From Bacteroidales bacterium (GTDB taxonomy: Bacteria; Bacteroidota; Bacteroidia; Bacteroidales; M50B96): 64,000 nt of DNA. The stretch is taken from assembly GCA_018401015.1 (NCBI GenBank), contig JAGYLP010000002.1, forward strand, positions 62,001 through 126,000, given 5' to 3'. The notes beneath the pieces are model-generated. The model worked only from the letters and a program-made list of their open reading frames with translations. It searched no databases and was not told the DNA's origin. A program made the translations under genes and the position numbers. Positions within the stretch are counted from its first letter, which is position 1. Each line of letters begins with the position of its first letter. Below are positions 34,399 to 43,087 of the stretch, piece after piece.

Positions 34399-34977
34399 AT
34401 GCAAACCGAACGACAGCGAGAAATTATCGAAGCAGCCATCCACCTGATCCATCACAAGGGGATTCAAGGCTTAACGATTAAAAACCTGGCACAGGCTATC
34501 GGGGTGACCGAACCTGCGGTTTATCGACATTTCGAAAATAAAATCCAAATTCTCATTGCCATACTCGATGTGTTTCGGGGGAATACCGCCAATATTTTTG
34601 AGCAGGAACAGTTTCGACAAGTGAGTGCGCTCGAAAAGATTACCCATTTATTCAACGAGCATTTCAGCACGTTTACAACAAATCCGGCTCTTGCATCGGT
34701 CGTTTTCAGCGAGGAGATTTTTAAAAATGAACCCCTTCTCCTCGATAAAATCATGAGCGTAATGAGTGGAAACATGGCTATTCTGCGTGACATCATTCAA
34801 GAGGGACAGGCCAACGAGGAGATTCGAAACGATGTGCCTGCAGAACATCTTAGTTGGATGCTCATGGGAACTTTACGCCTATACATCAAAAACTGGCAAC
34901 TCCAACAACATACCATGAATCTCAAATCGGAAGGAAAAAAACTTATCCATTCCTTGAGTCGCATTCTCCTCCCTTAA
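34399..34977 (+). CDS. TetR-family transcriptional regulator
   Basis: A 192-residue TetR regulator. The DNA-binding part is RQREIIEAAIHLIHHKG, GLTIKNLAQAIGVTEPAVYRHFENK (helix-turn-helix near residues 25-46), followed by a ligand-binding helical domain with a C-terminal region resembling the TetR_C_11 type. It sits directly upstream of an MMPL transporter, and its own promoter overlaps a palindrome that recurs before the transporter. Local autoregulation and control of the export genes is therefore likely. The ligand is unknown. A hairpin terminator follows the gene. Confidence 0.9.
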   Translation: MQTERQREIIEAAIHLIHHKGIQGLTIKNLAQAIGVTEPAVYRHFENKIQILIAILDVFRGNTANIFEQEQFRQVSALEKITHLFNEHFSTFTTNPALASVVFSEEIFKNEPLLLDKIMSVMSGNMAILRDIIQEGQANEEIRNDVPAEHLSWMLMGTLRLYIKNWQLQQHTMNLKSEGKKLIHSLSRILLP

Positions 34978-34996
34978 AGGAAAGTAAACGGCTTTC

Positions 34997-35023
34997 AGCT
35001 CCGTTAGTATCGGGGCTTTTTTT
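34997..35023 (+). terminator. Terminator after the TetR-type gene
   Basis: A 7-bp stem (AGCTCCG, 34997-35003, with CGGGGCT, 35011-35017, one G-T pair) is followed by seven T. It separates the regulator transcript from the transporter gene. Confidence 0.72.
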
Positions 35024-35034
35024 AGTGCTTAAAG

Positions 35035-35050
35035 GTTAGTGAATATTAAC
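35035..35050. promoter_or_regulatory. Putative TetR operator 2
   Basis: GTTAGT-GAAT-ATTAAC repeats the core of operator 1 (GTTAGT-N4-ACTAAC) with one mismatch and the same spacing, 13 bases upstream of the transporter ATG. A half-site (ACTAACT) also occurs at 37456-37462 before the next gene, but with no partner. Confidence 0.55.
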
Positions 35051-35063
35051 AAACACTTGATCC

Positions 35064-37358
35064 ATGAAAACAAAACAAAACTTCAAAATCCTCAGTGCGA
35101 TAAGCATCGTGCTCTTTCTGGCCATTAGCGCCTATTTCTTTAAAGCCATGACCGAGAATACGCGCATGGAAACAAATCTGGATGAATACATGCCCAAAGA
35201 TCATCCGGATTTTAAATACAGCGATCAAGCTGAGGAATGGTTTCAAATCAAAGATGGAATTATCATTGCCATCGAACACCAAGAAAGCATTTACAACCCG
35301 GAGTCGTTGCGGAAAATCAAAGAGTTGAGCAAAGCGCTGCAAGACATGGACGCCTTCGACGACAACGAGGTGAAGTCGCTATATACCAGCGATAATATTG
35401 TTGGATCGGCCGAAGGAATGGAAGTGGAATCCTTTTACAAACGGGTCCCAAAAACGGACGAAGAATTGACTCTTTTGCGCCATAAGGTGCGCGACAATGA
35501 AATGGTTCAGGGTCGCCTTGTTTCGGAGTCGGAAACCATTGCCCTTATTATTGCCGGAATCAACGATGGAGCATTCTCGGAAGACCTGTACAACGAGATT
35601 TTAACCTTAGCCGAATCTTACCAGTCGGACCAGGAACGGATCTATGTTGCCGGTCGGCCTATCGTGGAAGGAACCTTGGGTTTGTTAGGACCGGAAGATA
35701 TGAAACGAATGGTTCCACTCGTAATTGCGGTCATTTTGCTCGTGCTGTATTGGATGTTGCGCTCGATTCGTGCCACGGCGGCCACCTTGCTCACCGTATT
35801 TCTGAGCACCGTCTGGGCCTTTGGACTGATGGCCGCCACTGGTATTCCCATTTATTCGGTCTCTACGATGATCCCGGTAATGCTTATCGCCATTGGGGTA
35901 GCTTATGGGATCTATTTCTTCAACCACCTGAAACAGTTTTTAATGGCTAATCCTGAGGCCGATCTTTTAGCCGGCTTGAGCTATACCTTGCGAAAATTGT
36001 GGAAGCCTTTAACCATGGCTGCTTTTACGACCATTATCGGTTTTATCAGCCTTCTGAGTTCCGAAGTGTATCCGATCAAATATTTTGGAATCTTCACCGC
36101 TTTTGGGATTGCTGTTTCCTACCTCCTGGCTTTATTGTTTCTTCCGGCAATTACCATTTTGTGGGGATATCGCATTAAAAACCGGCCGAATAGAAAAGTG
36201 GCATCGAGCCCTTCTTCCCAAAATGTTCAAGCTCTCACCGAAGGAATCCTCCGAAGGAAGAAACTCATTTATGTACTCACGGGAGCAATCATTCTCTTTT
36301 CCATTTGGGGGATTCAGAAGGTTTGGATTAACTCCAGTTTCCTCGATAAGTTCGAGAAGGACAGCGACATTGTTCAAACCGATGCCTTTATTAACCAACA
36401 TTTTGGAGGCACTTCTACCTTGAATCTGGTTCTGGAAAGCGAAACGAACGATGCCTTCAAACAACCCGAAGTGCTGGAACTAATCGATAAGCTTCAATCC
36501 GAGGCCGTTGCCATTCCCGAAGTAGGCAGTTCATTCGGTCTCACCGACTATTTAAAACGCATGAACAAGGTGATGAATTCCGAGATGGAAGCGTATTACA
36601 CGATTCCGGAAAGTGTCGAAATGGTTGCTCAGTATCTGCTCTTGTACGAAATGTCGGGCGATCCGGAAAATTTAACGAAAGTGGTTAACTACGATTATAA
36701 TCGCACCAATTTCACCTTTCAGTTAAAAGGGGATGATTCCAAAACGATTCATGCCGCTCTTGCAATTGTAGAGTCCTATCGCCCAGCATTCGAAGCTCAT
36801 GGTGTAGCGCTTAATTTTGCCGGATCGGGTTATAAAGCGCTGGTTTTTACCGACCTTATCCTCGAAGGTCAGCTTTTAAGCATTGCCATCTCCCTGGGAT
36901 TAGTCTTTCTCCTATTGAGCATTATGTTCCGAAGTATTAAAGCGGGGCTAATTGGTTCGCTCCCGATTATTTTAACGGCCATTATCAGCTTTGGAGTGAT
37001 GGGCTTACTCAACATTCCGCTGAGTACCACAACCGCCCTGCTTTCGAGCATTGCTATTGGTATTGGGGTCGATTATGCCATTCATTTCCTCCAAAATTAT
37101 CGGAATTACCTTGACGAGTCGTCGAATGCTTCCGAAGCACTGCAACGAACCATGCAAACTACCGGTAACGCCATTTGGAACAATGCCTTGGTTGTCATTG
37201 CCGGATTTTTAGTGTTGCTTTTCTCGGTGTTTCCCCCTAACCGCATGCTGGGAGCTTTAGTTTCCATGAACATGTTTACCAGTTTCCTGGGTACACTGAG
37301 CCTGATGATGGTGGTAATTCACGCAAGTCGCTTGTTTCAGAAGAACAAGTCTAAGTAA
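35064..37358 (+). CDS. MMPL/RND-family membrane transporter
   Basis: A 764-residue RND-type protein with the two-fold layout of MMPL transporters: an N-terminal helix, a periplasmic domain, five helices (residues about 215-370 with VIAVILLVLYWMLRS and MIPVMLIAIGVAYGIYFFNHL), a second helix-plus-domain and five more helices ending near residue 760 (LLSSIAIGIGVDYAIHFLQNY). The GxxxD-containing helices (GVAYGIYF; GVDYAIHF) are the proton-relay positions; Asp is kept in the second. Such transporters move lipids or other hydrophobic molecules using proton motive force. Neighbours (LolA-like protein, outer-membrane barrel) suggest export to the outer membrane. The cargo is unknown. Confidence 0.9.
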   Translation: MKTKQNFKILSAISIVLFLAISAYFFKAMTENTRMETNLDEYMPKDHPDFKYSDQAEEWFQIKDGIIIAIEHQESIYNPESLRKIKELSKALQDMDAFDDNEVKSLYTSDNIVGSAEGMEVESFYKRVPKTDEELTLLRHKVRDNEMVQGRLVSESETIALIIAGINDGAFSEDLYNEILTLAESYQSDQERIYVAGRPIVEGTLGLLGPEDMKRMVPLVIAVILLVLYWMLRSIRATAATLLTVFLSTVWAFGLMAATGIPIYSVSTMIPVMLIAIGVAYGIYFFNHLKQFLMANPEADLLAGLSYTLRKLWKPLTMAAFTTIIGFISLLSSEVYPIKYFGIFTAFGIAVSYLLALLFLPAITILWGYRIKNRPNRKVASSPSSQNVQALTEGILRRKKLIYVLTGAIILFSIWGIQKVWINSSFLDKFEKDSDIVQTDAFINQHFGGTSTLNLVLESETNDAFKQPEVLELIDKLQSEAVAIPEVGSSFGLTDYLKRMNKVMNSEMEAYYTIPESVEMVAQYLLLYEMSGDPENLTKVVNYDYNRTNFTFQLKGDDSKTIHAALAIVESYRPAFEAHGVALNFAGSGYKALVFTDLILEGQLLSIAISLGLVFLLLSIMFRSIKAGLIGSLPIILTAIISFGVMGLLNIPLSTTTALLSSIAIGIGVDYAIHFLQNYRNYLDESSNASEALQRTMQTTGNAIWNNALVVIAGFLVLLFSVFPPNRMLGALVSMNMFTSFLGTLSLMMVVIHASRLFQKNKSK

Positions 37359-37477
37359 TTGTAAATAAAGGTAATAATCAATTATATGAAGATGAATTCT
37401 TCTCCAGCTCAAGCTCTACCACAAGGGAGTTGGCACCTGGAAGAATCATCGTGCTACTAACTCTTAAAAATTTTATC

Positions 37478-38257
37478 ATGAAAACATCATTGTTAACGAT
37501 TGTAGGAAGTATTATCATCTTCCTTTTCAGTCCAGGAAATCTTCAAGCCCAATTAAGCGGCGAGGCAATTATGGTAAAGGTATATGAACTGCCAACCGGC
37601 GACAATACGCAGGGTGAGCTTATCATGACCTTAACCAATAAGCAAGGAGAAGAGCGAGTACGAAAACTCACCCAGTATTTGCTGAATGAGGGCGACACGG
37701 AGAAAAAAATCATGTTTTTTACGGCCCCTGCCGATGTAAAGGGAACTTCGTTTATGAATTGGTCCTACTCCAGCGGAAAGGACGACGATCAATGGATTTA
37801 TTTGCCTGCCCTCAAACGCACCAAGCGAATTAGCAGTTCCGGAAAAGGAGATTATTTCATGGGGTCCGATTTTACTTACGACGATCTGGGCGACCGTCAC
37901 CCCACGTCCGATACGCATCAATTGGTGCGGGAAGAAGGGCTAAATGGCGTGGATTGTTATGTGGTAGAAAGTACTCCTAAGGATCCCGATTACATGTACT
38001 CCAGAACGCTCACCTGGGTCGATAAAAGTCGATTCATTGGTCTAAAACGAGCATTTTACGACGAAGATGGAGACCTGTTAAAAATCCTGACCATTAAATC
38101 GATCGATGAAATCAATGGGATTTTAACCATCCTGGAAACAGAAATGGAGCAAGTTCAAAAGAATCATCGTACGAATATGAAATTTTCCAATGTAAAAGTG
38201 AATCAGGGCATATCGGCGAACAAATTTACTGAGCGGAGTATGACATTAGGGCAATAG
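37478..38257 (+). CDS. LolA-like outer membrane lipoprotein-sorting family protein
   Basis: A 259-residue exported protein (start at ATG 37478; an upstream in-frame TTG at 37430 is unlikely). Signal peptide: LTIVGSIIIFLFSPGNLQAQ. The mature part matches the LolA-like PF17131 group often encoded beside MMPL transporters: TFTNKQGEERVRKL-like region near residue 55, DDDQWIYLPALKRTKRISSSGKGDYFMGSDFTYDDLGDR in pieces near residues 105-145, and CYVVESTPKD. LolA-fold proteins hold a lipid chain in a hydrophobic half-barrel. It likely carries the transporter's cargo through the periplasm, which is inference. Confidence 0.82.
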   Translation: MKTSLLTIVGSIIIFLFSPGNLQAQLSGEAIMVKVYELPTGDNTQGELIMTLTNKQGEERVRKLTQYLLNEGDTEKKIMFFTAPADVKGTSFMNWSYSSGKDDDQWIYLPALKRTKRISSSGKGDYFMGSDFTYDDLGDRHPTSDTHQLVREEGLNGVDCYVVESTPKDPDYMYSRTLTWVDKSRFIGLKRAFYDEDGDLLKILTIKSIDEINGILTILETEMEQVQKNHRTNMKFSNVKVNQGISANKFTERSMTLGQ

Positions 38258-38266
38258 CTTTTTCAG

Positions 38267-38311
38267 CCCGGTGCAACTGAATTTGAATCGTATCGACTCA
38301 GTTGCGCCGGG
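38267..38311 (+). other. Intergenic hairpin between the LolA-like and barrel genes
   Basis: A 14-bp stem with one G-T pair (38267-38280 with 38298-38311) and a 17-base loop. It lacks a strong T-run, so it may be a transcript-stabilising or partial-termination structure that sets the ratio of the barrel protein to the upstream genes. Confidence 0.55.
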
Positions 38312-38340
38312 ATTCTTAACCAAATATTAAAAAAAACGTT

Positions 38341-39576
38341 ATGAAACATTTTTGGATAACAATTAGCCTATTCCTGTGGGCAAGTATCGCGCTACAGGCT
38401 CAATCGAACTATAGTTTAAACGGTTATGTGCGTAATTTCACCGCTTTGGGTTTAAGCGAACCGAACGAATTCGCCATTGGTCAAAACACCCTCGACTTAA
38501 CCTTAAAAGGAGGTAGCTCCAGAGCTTCTTTTACGGTCAATCCATTTCTTTATCACTACTACGATAATGAGTTGGAGTGGGGCTTACGAGAAGCTTATGT
38601 CGATTTATACTTTAATAATTGGGACCTACGCGTTGGAAAACAGCAAATTATTTGGGGTAAGGCCGAAGGGGTTTTTATCACCGATATGGTAGCACCCAAA
38701 GACTTACGACTTTTTTTGATGCCCGACTTTGAGGAGATTCGTATGGGGGTTACCGCTGTTAAATTGAACTATTACCGCGGAATGCATTCTTTCGAGGCAG
38801 TCTGGATTCCCTTTTTTACTCCTACGCTCATGCCTGAAGCAGGTTCTATGTGGACGCCTCAAATGCCATTTCCCGTTCAGCCTCGATGGGATTACTCCTT
38901 GGCCCAAGTGGATCGAACCCTCGAAAATTCCGAGTTGTTTTTTCGTTATTCACTCTTGTCGTCCTACATCGACTTGGAGTGGATGGGCGGAAGTTTCCTG
39001 TACGACGACCCGATGCTAAGTGTCCAGAAACAGATTGATCCACTTAGTCAGCAACTCCTTGGTATTACTCTTTTGCCCGAGTATAAACGCGTAAATATGA
39101 CAGGCGGTAGCTTTAGTTTGCCGATTGCCGATTGGGTCGTTCGGGGGGAAGCTGCTTATTATCAGGGACGCGAGTTCCAAATTAATAATCCGGAAGTGCC
39201 ATCCGGTTTAAGCGAGCACGATTTTTTGCATTATATGGTCGGAGTTGATTACTCCCTGGCTGGTGTTAAACTCAGTGCACAATTGATTCAGGAAAACATA
39301 CTCGATTATCAATCAGGATTGGTGAAGCCGGAAACACGCAATACGATGACCTTTCTAGCGCGTAAAGACTTTTTACGGGAGCGACTCTGGCTCGAACTCT
39401 TTACCTACATCGGTCTCGACGAAGAGGATGCACTTATTCGCCCGAAGCTGAGTTACTTGTTCTACGATGGGGTAGAGTTCGTGGCAGGAGCCAATCTGTT
39501 TGCGGGAAATCAGGGCCAGTTTGGTCAATATGAGTCGAACGATATGGTTTACTTTAAACTGAAATACAGTTTTTAA
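38341..39576 (+). CDS. Outer-membrane beta-barrel protein of the transporter module
   Basis: A 411-residue exported protein: signal peptide (TISLFLWASIALQAQ) then a pattern of alternating strands through the whole chain, ending VYFKLKYSF with the terminal Phe expected for BAM-inserted barrels. LRVGKQQIIWGKAEGVFITD near residue 98 resembles DUF1302-like porins that occur with MMPL and LolA-like proteins in other bacteria. It is therefore the probable outer-membrane partner of the upstream transporter and carrier. It lies behind a hairpin but within 84 bases of the LolA-like gene. The precise family is not certain. Confidence 0.75.
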   Translation: MKHFWITISLFLWASIALQAQSNYSLNGYVRNFTALGLSEPNEFAIGQNTLDLTLKGGSSRASFTVNPFLYHYYDNELEWGLREAYVDLYFNNWDLRVGKQQIIWGKAEGVFITDMVAPKDLRLFLMPDFEEIRMGVTAVKLNYYRGMHSFEAVWIPFFTPTLMPEAGSMWTPQMPFPVQPRWDYSLAQVDRTLENSELFFRYSLLSSYIDLEWMGGSFLYDDPMLSVQKQIDPLSQQLLGITLLPEYKRVNMTGGSFSLPIADWVVRGEAAYYQGREFQINNPEVPSGLSEHDFLHYMVGVDYSLAGVKLSAQLIQENILDYQSGLVKPETRNTMTFLARKDFLRERLWLELFTYIGLDEEDALIRPKLSYLFYDGVEFVAGANLFAGNQGQFGQYESNDMVYFKLKYSF

Positions 39577-39739
39577 CAAGGATTAAGTAGCTTGATAAGC
39601 GTGTGTTAAGGTCTGTTTGCGAGTTCATATCGACTTACTATTCAGAATTTTATTTGGTATGACTTTGTTCTTTCTCGACTCTATTTGCAACGATTTTGAA
39701 ATGCACAAAATTGGGTTCAAAATAATCTTAAATTAATAT

Positions 39740-39747
39740 TACATTTG
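39740..39747 (+). promoter_or_regulatory. lpxD promoter, -7 element (TACATTTG)
   Basis: TACATTTG is a full match to TAnnTTTG and ends 19 bases before the lpxD ATG. The -33 region is AT-rich without TTTG. It separates the lipid A genes from the export module upstream. Confidence 0.52.
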
Positions 39748-39766
39748 CAGCAAACCAACTAGTTCT

Positions 39767-40810
39767 ATGGAGTTCACTGCTCAACAGATAGCCGCATTTT
39801 TAAACGGCACCCTCGAAGGTAACGGAGAAGTAGTAGTTACAGACGTTTCGAAAATTGAATCCGGTTTACCCGGAACCCTTACCTTTTTAGCCAACCCAAA
39901 ATATACTCGTTTCGTATATACCACCAAAGCCTCTGTGATACTCGTTAACGACGATTTTGTAGCGGAAAGGAAAATTGAAAATACGCTCATACGGGTTCCC
40001 AACGCATACGAGTCGTTGGCACTCTTATTAAACATAGTCCAAAATGGCTATAATAATAAGGTGGGAATTCATCCGCAAGCCTTTGTTTCCGAATCGGCTC
40101 AAGTCGGTAAGGATGTGTACATTGGTCCGTATGCTGTTGTTTCCGACAATGCGGTTGTTGCCGATGGAGCGAAGATTTATCCCCATACTTTTATCGATTC
40201 GCATGCACAAGTGGGGGAAAATAGTGTTTTGTATTCCGGCGTAAAGCTATTTCGCAATTGTACGGTTGGTAAGAATTGTATCATCCATGGGAATACTGTA
40301 ATTGGTTCCGATGGATTCGGTTTTGTCCAGGATAATGCCGAGGCTTATCAAAAAATCCCCCAAGTAGGGAATGTGATAATCGAAGACGAAGTAGAAATTG
40401 GCAGCAATTGTTGTATCGATCGGGCCACAATGGGATCCACCATCATCCGAAAAGGAGTTAAGATGGATAATTTGGTTCAGATAGCTCACAATGTTGAAAT
40501 TGGCGAAAATTCTGCTGTTGTTGCTCAGGTCGGAATATCCGGTTCAACTAAAATTGGAAAGTATTGTGTGCTGGGAGGGCAAGTAGGTTTGGTAGGACAT
40601 ATCGAAATAGCCGATCACGTTAAAATTGGAGCTCAAGCCGGGGTTAATAATAGTATCAAAGAGGAGGGAGCTATCCTTCAAGGATCACCTGCTTTTAAGA
40701 TACGCGATTTTCAAAAATCTCAAGTTTTGTTAAGAAACCTTCCTAAGCTGAATAAGGAAATTCTGGAGTTGAGAAAAGAAATAGAAAAATTAAAAAAAGG
40801 ATTGGCTTAG
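39767..40810 (+). CDS. lpxD: UDP-3-O-(3-hydroxyacyl)glucosamine N-acyltransferase LpxD
   Basis: A 347-residue LpxD. The N-terminal uridine-binding domain has the [22 protein letters not shown] pattern in part; from about residue 100 a left-handed beta helix of hexapeptide repeats follows ([21 protein letters not shown]), with the active-site His region [24 protein letters not shown] split near residue 240. It adds the second acyl chain in lipid A synthesis. The end of the coding region forms part of a terminator hairpin, and lpxC has its own -7 element behind it. Confidence 0.95.
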   Translation: MEFTAQQIAAFLNGTLEGNGEVVVTDVSKIESGLPGTLTFLANPKYTRFVYTTKASVILVNDDFVAERKIENTLIRVPNAYESLALLLNIVQNGYNNKVGIHPQAFVSESAQVGKDVYIGPYAVVSDNAVVADGAKIYPHTFIDSHAQVGENSVLYSGVKLFRNCTVGKNCIIHGNTVIGSDGFGFVQDNAEAYQKIPQVGNVIIEDEVEIGSNCCIDRATMGSTIIRKGVKMDNLVQIAHNVEIGENSAVVAQVGISGSTKIGKYCVLGGQVGLVGHIEIADHVKIGAQAGVNNSIKEEGAILQGSPAFKIRDFQKSQVLLRNLPKLNKEILELRKEIEKLKKGLA

Positions 40811-40824
40811 GCTAATCCTTTTTT
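40793..40824 (+). terminator. Terminator overlapping the end of lpxD
   Basis: A perfect 11-bp stem (AAAAAAGGATT, 40793-40803, with AATCCTTTTTT, 40814-40824) includes the last codons and the stop of lpxD in its arm and loop. The T-rich arm doubles as the release signal. Confidence 0.68.
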
Positions 40825-40828
40825 CTTT

Positions 40829-40836
40829 TATTTTTG
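40829..40836 (+). promoter_or_regulatory. lpxC-fabZ promoter, -7 element (TATTTTTG)
   Basis: TATTTTTG, full match to TAnnTTTG, immediately behind the lpxD terminator and 39 bases before the ATG at 40876. TTA rather than TTG stands at the -33 distance. Confidence 0.5.
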
Positions 40837-40875
40837 TCGCCTTACTTAAGATAATTATGCACTTATTCGGTTAAA

Positions 40876-42267
40876 ATGACTCATTTTCAATACACCCTGA
40901 AGTCGGCTATTACATTCACCGGTCAAGGTTTACACACCGGTGTAAATACTACCATGACCATTCATCCGGCTCCGGTTAATCACGGTTACAAATTCAAACG
41001 AATCGATCTCGAAGGAGAACCTGAAATACCTGCACTGGCCGATTTTGTAACCAGTACCCAACTTGGAACCATCCTCGAAGACAAAGGCGTGAAAATACAT
41101 ACAGTCGAACACGTCTTAGCTGCTTTGTACGGTATGGAAATCGATAATGCACTCATCGAACTGAATAATTCCGAAATACCCATCATGGACGGTTCCGCGC
41201 GCATGTTTGTCGAAGAAATTGAAAAAACCGGCCTCGTTCAGCAAAATGAACCTCGCGATTACTTTGTTGTAAAAGAGACTATTAGCGTTCATGAAGAGGT
41301 TGAAGGGAAAGAAATCTTGTTAGTTCCCGACGATGAATACCGAATCGTGGTGAATGTTTCCTACGATTCAAAAACCGTTAGTAATCAGTTTGCCAGTCTG
41401 AATCACATTAGCCAGTTTCCATCCGAAATTGCCTTTTGTCGAACCTTCACCTTCATCTCGGAGCTGGAGCCACTCTTGAAAAATAATTTGATTAAAGGCG
41501 GCGATCTCGATAATGCTATCGTTATTATCGATAAACCGATTTCGCAGGAAGAAATCGATCGCCTGGCCAAACTATTCAATCGTAGCTCTGTAGAAGTAAA
41601 ACCCGAAGGAATCCTCAATAATCTGGACCTGTATTTTCCCAACGAACCAGCACGCCATAAACTGCTCGACGTAATCGGCGATTTGGCCTTGGTTGGAAAG
41701 CGAATTAAGGGTAGGGTTATAGCCACCAAACCCGGCCATTTTCTGAATACTGAAATGGCTAAAAAAATTCGTCAGCAGATTAAACAGGAAAAAATGAAAG
41801 GAGAAATTCCGGCCTATAATCCATCCGAAGTGCCGCTAATGGATGTGAATCGAATCATGGAATTACTCCCGCATCGACCACCCTTTTTATTGGTCGATAA
41901 AATCATCTACATGGAAGAAAATACCATCGTAGGGGTGAAAGGGGTAACCATGAATGAACCTTTCTTTGTTGGCCACTTCCCCGGTCAGCCGGTTATGCCC
42001 GGAGTACTCATCGTCGAAGCAATGGCTCAAACAGGTGGCATTCTCGTGCTCAGCTCGGTCGATAACCCCGAAGATTACCTTACTTTCTTTATGAAAATCG
42101 ATAACGTGAAATTCCGGAAAAGCGTGGTTCCGGGCGATACCCTCATCTTTAAATTGATTTACACCACTCCATTCAAAAGGGGAGTTGCGAATATGCTTGG
42201 ACAGGCCTACGTTGGCGAAAACCTGGTTGCCGAAGGCGAATTCATGGCTAAAATTTTTAAAAAATAA
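40876..42267 (+). CDS. lpxC-fabZ: Bifunctional LpxC deacetylase / FabZ dehydratase
   Basis: A 463-residue fusion typical of Bacteroidota. Residues 1-305 are LpxC, the zinc deacetylase that commits to lipid A synthesis: HTVEHVLAALYGMEIDNA contains the first zinc His, and ARHKLLDVIGDLALVGKRI has the other zinc His and Asp. Residues 318-463 are FabZ, the 3-hydroxyacyl-ACP dehydratase: LPHRPPFLLVDKI with the catalytic His, and GHFPGQPVMPGVLIVEAMAQTGG with the catalytic Glu. The fusion couples lipid A and fatty acid synthesis at the hydroxyacyl-ACP branch. lpxA follows 7 bases downstream. Confidence 0.97.
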   Translation: MTHFQYTLKSAITFTGQGLHTGVNTTMTIHPAPVNHGYKFKRIDLEGEPEIPALADFVTSTQLGTILEDKGVKIHTVEHVLAALYGMEIDNALIELNNSEIPIMDGSARMFVEEIEKTGLVQQNEPRDYFVVKETISVHEEVEGKEILLVPDDEYRIVVNVSYDSKTVSNQFASLNHISQFPSEIAFCRTFTFISELEPLLKNNLIKGGDLDNAIVIIDKPISQEEIDRLAKLFNRSSVEVKPEGILNNLDLYFPNEPARHKLLDVIGDLALVGKRIKGRVIATKPGHFLNTEMAKKIRQQIKQEKMKGEIPAYNPSEVPLMDVNRIMELLPHRPPFLLVDKIIYMEENTIVGVKGVTMNEPFFVGHFPGQPVMPGVLIVEAMAQTGGILVLSSVDNPEDYLTFFMKIDNVKFRKSVVPGDTLIFKLIYTTPFKRGVANMLGQAYVGENLVAEGEFMAKIFKK

Positions 42268-42274
42268 TTCTTCA

Positions 42275-43063
42275 ATGATTCATTCTCTATCGCACGTTAG
42301 CCCCCAAGCAAAACTTGCCGCAAATATTACTGTTGAGCCGTTTTCCACAATTGCAGCCGATGTTGAGATTGGCGAAGGAACTTGGATCGGTCCAAATGTG
42401 ACCATCATGGACGGTGCGCGTATCGGAAAAAATTGCCGAATCTTCCCAGGCGCAGTCATTGCAGGAATTCCTCAGGATTTGAAATTTAAAGGAGAAAAAA
42501 CTACCGCCATCATTGGCGATAATACAACCATTCGCGAATCGGTTACGGTTAATCGTGGAACTGCCTCAAAAGGATCAACCGAAGTGGGGAGCAACTGTTT
42601 GCTCATGGCGTATGTCCATGTAGCACACGATTGTAGGGTAGGAAATAATGTCATCCTTGGCAATGGAACGCAGCTAGCCGGTGAGGTCGAAATTTTCGAT
42701 TGGGCTATCTTAAGTGGACTGGTCGCTGTGCATCAGTTCTGCCGAATTGGCGAACATGTTATGATCAGCGGTGGGGCTTTAGTTCGCAAAGATGTCCCGC
42801 CATACGTCACTGCTGCCCAAGAGCCCTTATCCTACATGGGCATTAATTCCATCGGTCTCAAACGGAGAGGATTTCAGGCTGAAACCCTGAATAAAATCCT
42901 CGATGTTTATCGTCTTTTGTTCACGAAGCGTTTATCCATGCAAAATGCACTGGAAAAAATTAGTAAACTCCCCGATACCCCGGAGAGAAATCGCATCGTC
43001 GAATTTGTGAAATCATCGGAAAGGGGAATAATTAAAGGATTCCAATCCGAGGATTTTGTCTAG
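42275..43063 (+). CDS. lpxA: UDP-N-acetylglucosamine acyltransferase LpxA
   Basis: A 262-residue LpxA. The start is the ATG at 42275, 7 bases after the lpxC-fabZ stop; a longer reading overlapping lpxC lacks family similarity. Hexapeptide repeats run from residue 2 (HVSPQAKLAANITVEPF) to about 190; VHVAHDCRVGNNVILGNG contains the catalytic His and AILSGLVAVHQFCRIGEH and the C-terminal helical domain are typical. It transfers a 3-hydroxyacyl chain to UDP-GlcNAc, the first step of lipid A synthesis. Confidence 0.96.
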   Translation: MIHSLSHVSPQAKLAANITVEPFSTIAADVEIGEGTWIGPNVTIMDGARIGKNCRIFPGAVIAGIPQDLKFKGEKTTAIIGDNTTIRESVTVNRGTASKGSTEVGSNCLLMAYVHVAHDCRVGNNVILGNGTQLAGEVEIFDWAILSGLVAVHQFCRIGEHVMISGGALVRKDVPPYVTAAQEPLSYMGINSIGLKRRGFQAETLNKILDVYRLLFTKRLSMQNALEKISKLPDTPERNRIVEFVKSSERGIIKGFQSEDFV

Positions 43064-43078
43064 GATTGGAACCCTTTT
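43037..43078 (+). terminator. Terminator overlapping the lpxA stop codon
   Basis: A 12-bp stem with one mismatch (GGATTCCAATCC, 43037-43048, with GGATTGGAACCC, 43063-43074) followed by TTTT. The left arm is coding, and the right arm begins at the last base of the lpxA stop codon. Confidence 0.6.
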
Positions 43079-43087
43079 AGTCAACCC

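Noticed and set aside
37391-37451. Imperfect inverted repeat before the LolA-like gene
   Set aside because: The arms pair only with several bulges and there is no T-run or conserved loop; too weak to call a terminator or riboswitch.
42185-42274. Upstream extension of lpxA overlapping lpxC-fabZ
   Set aside because: The extra 30 residues are the out-of-frame end of fabZ; the hexapeptide repeats begin right after the ATG at 42275.
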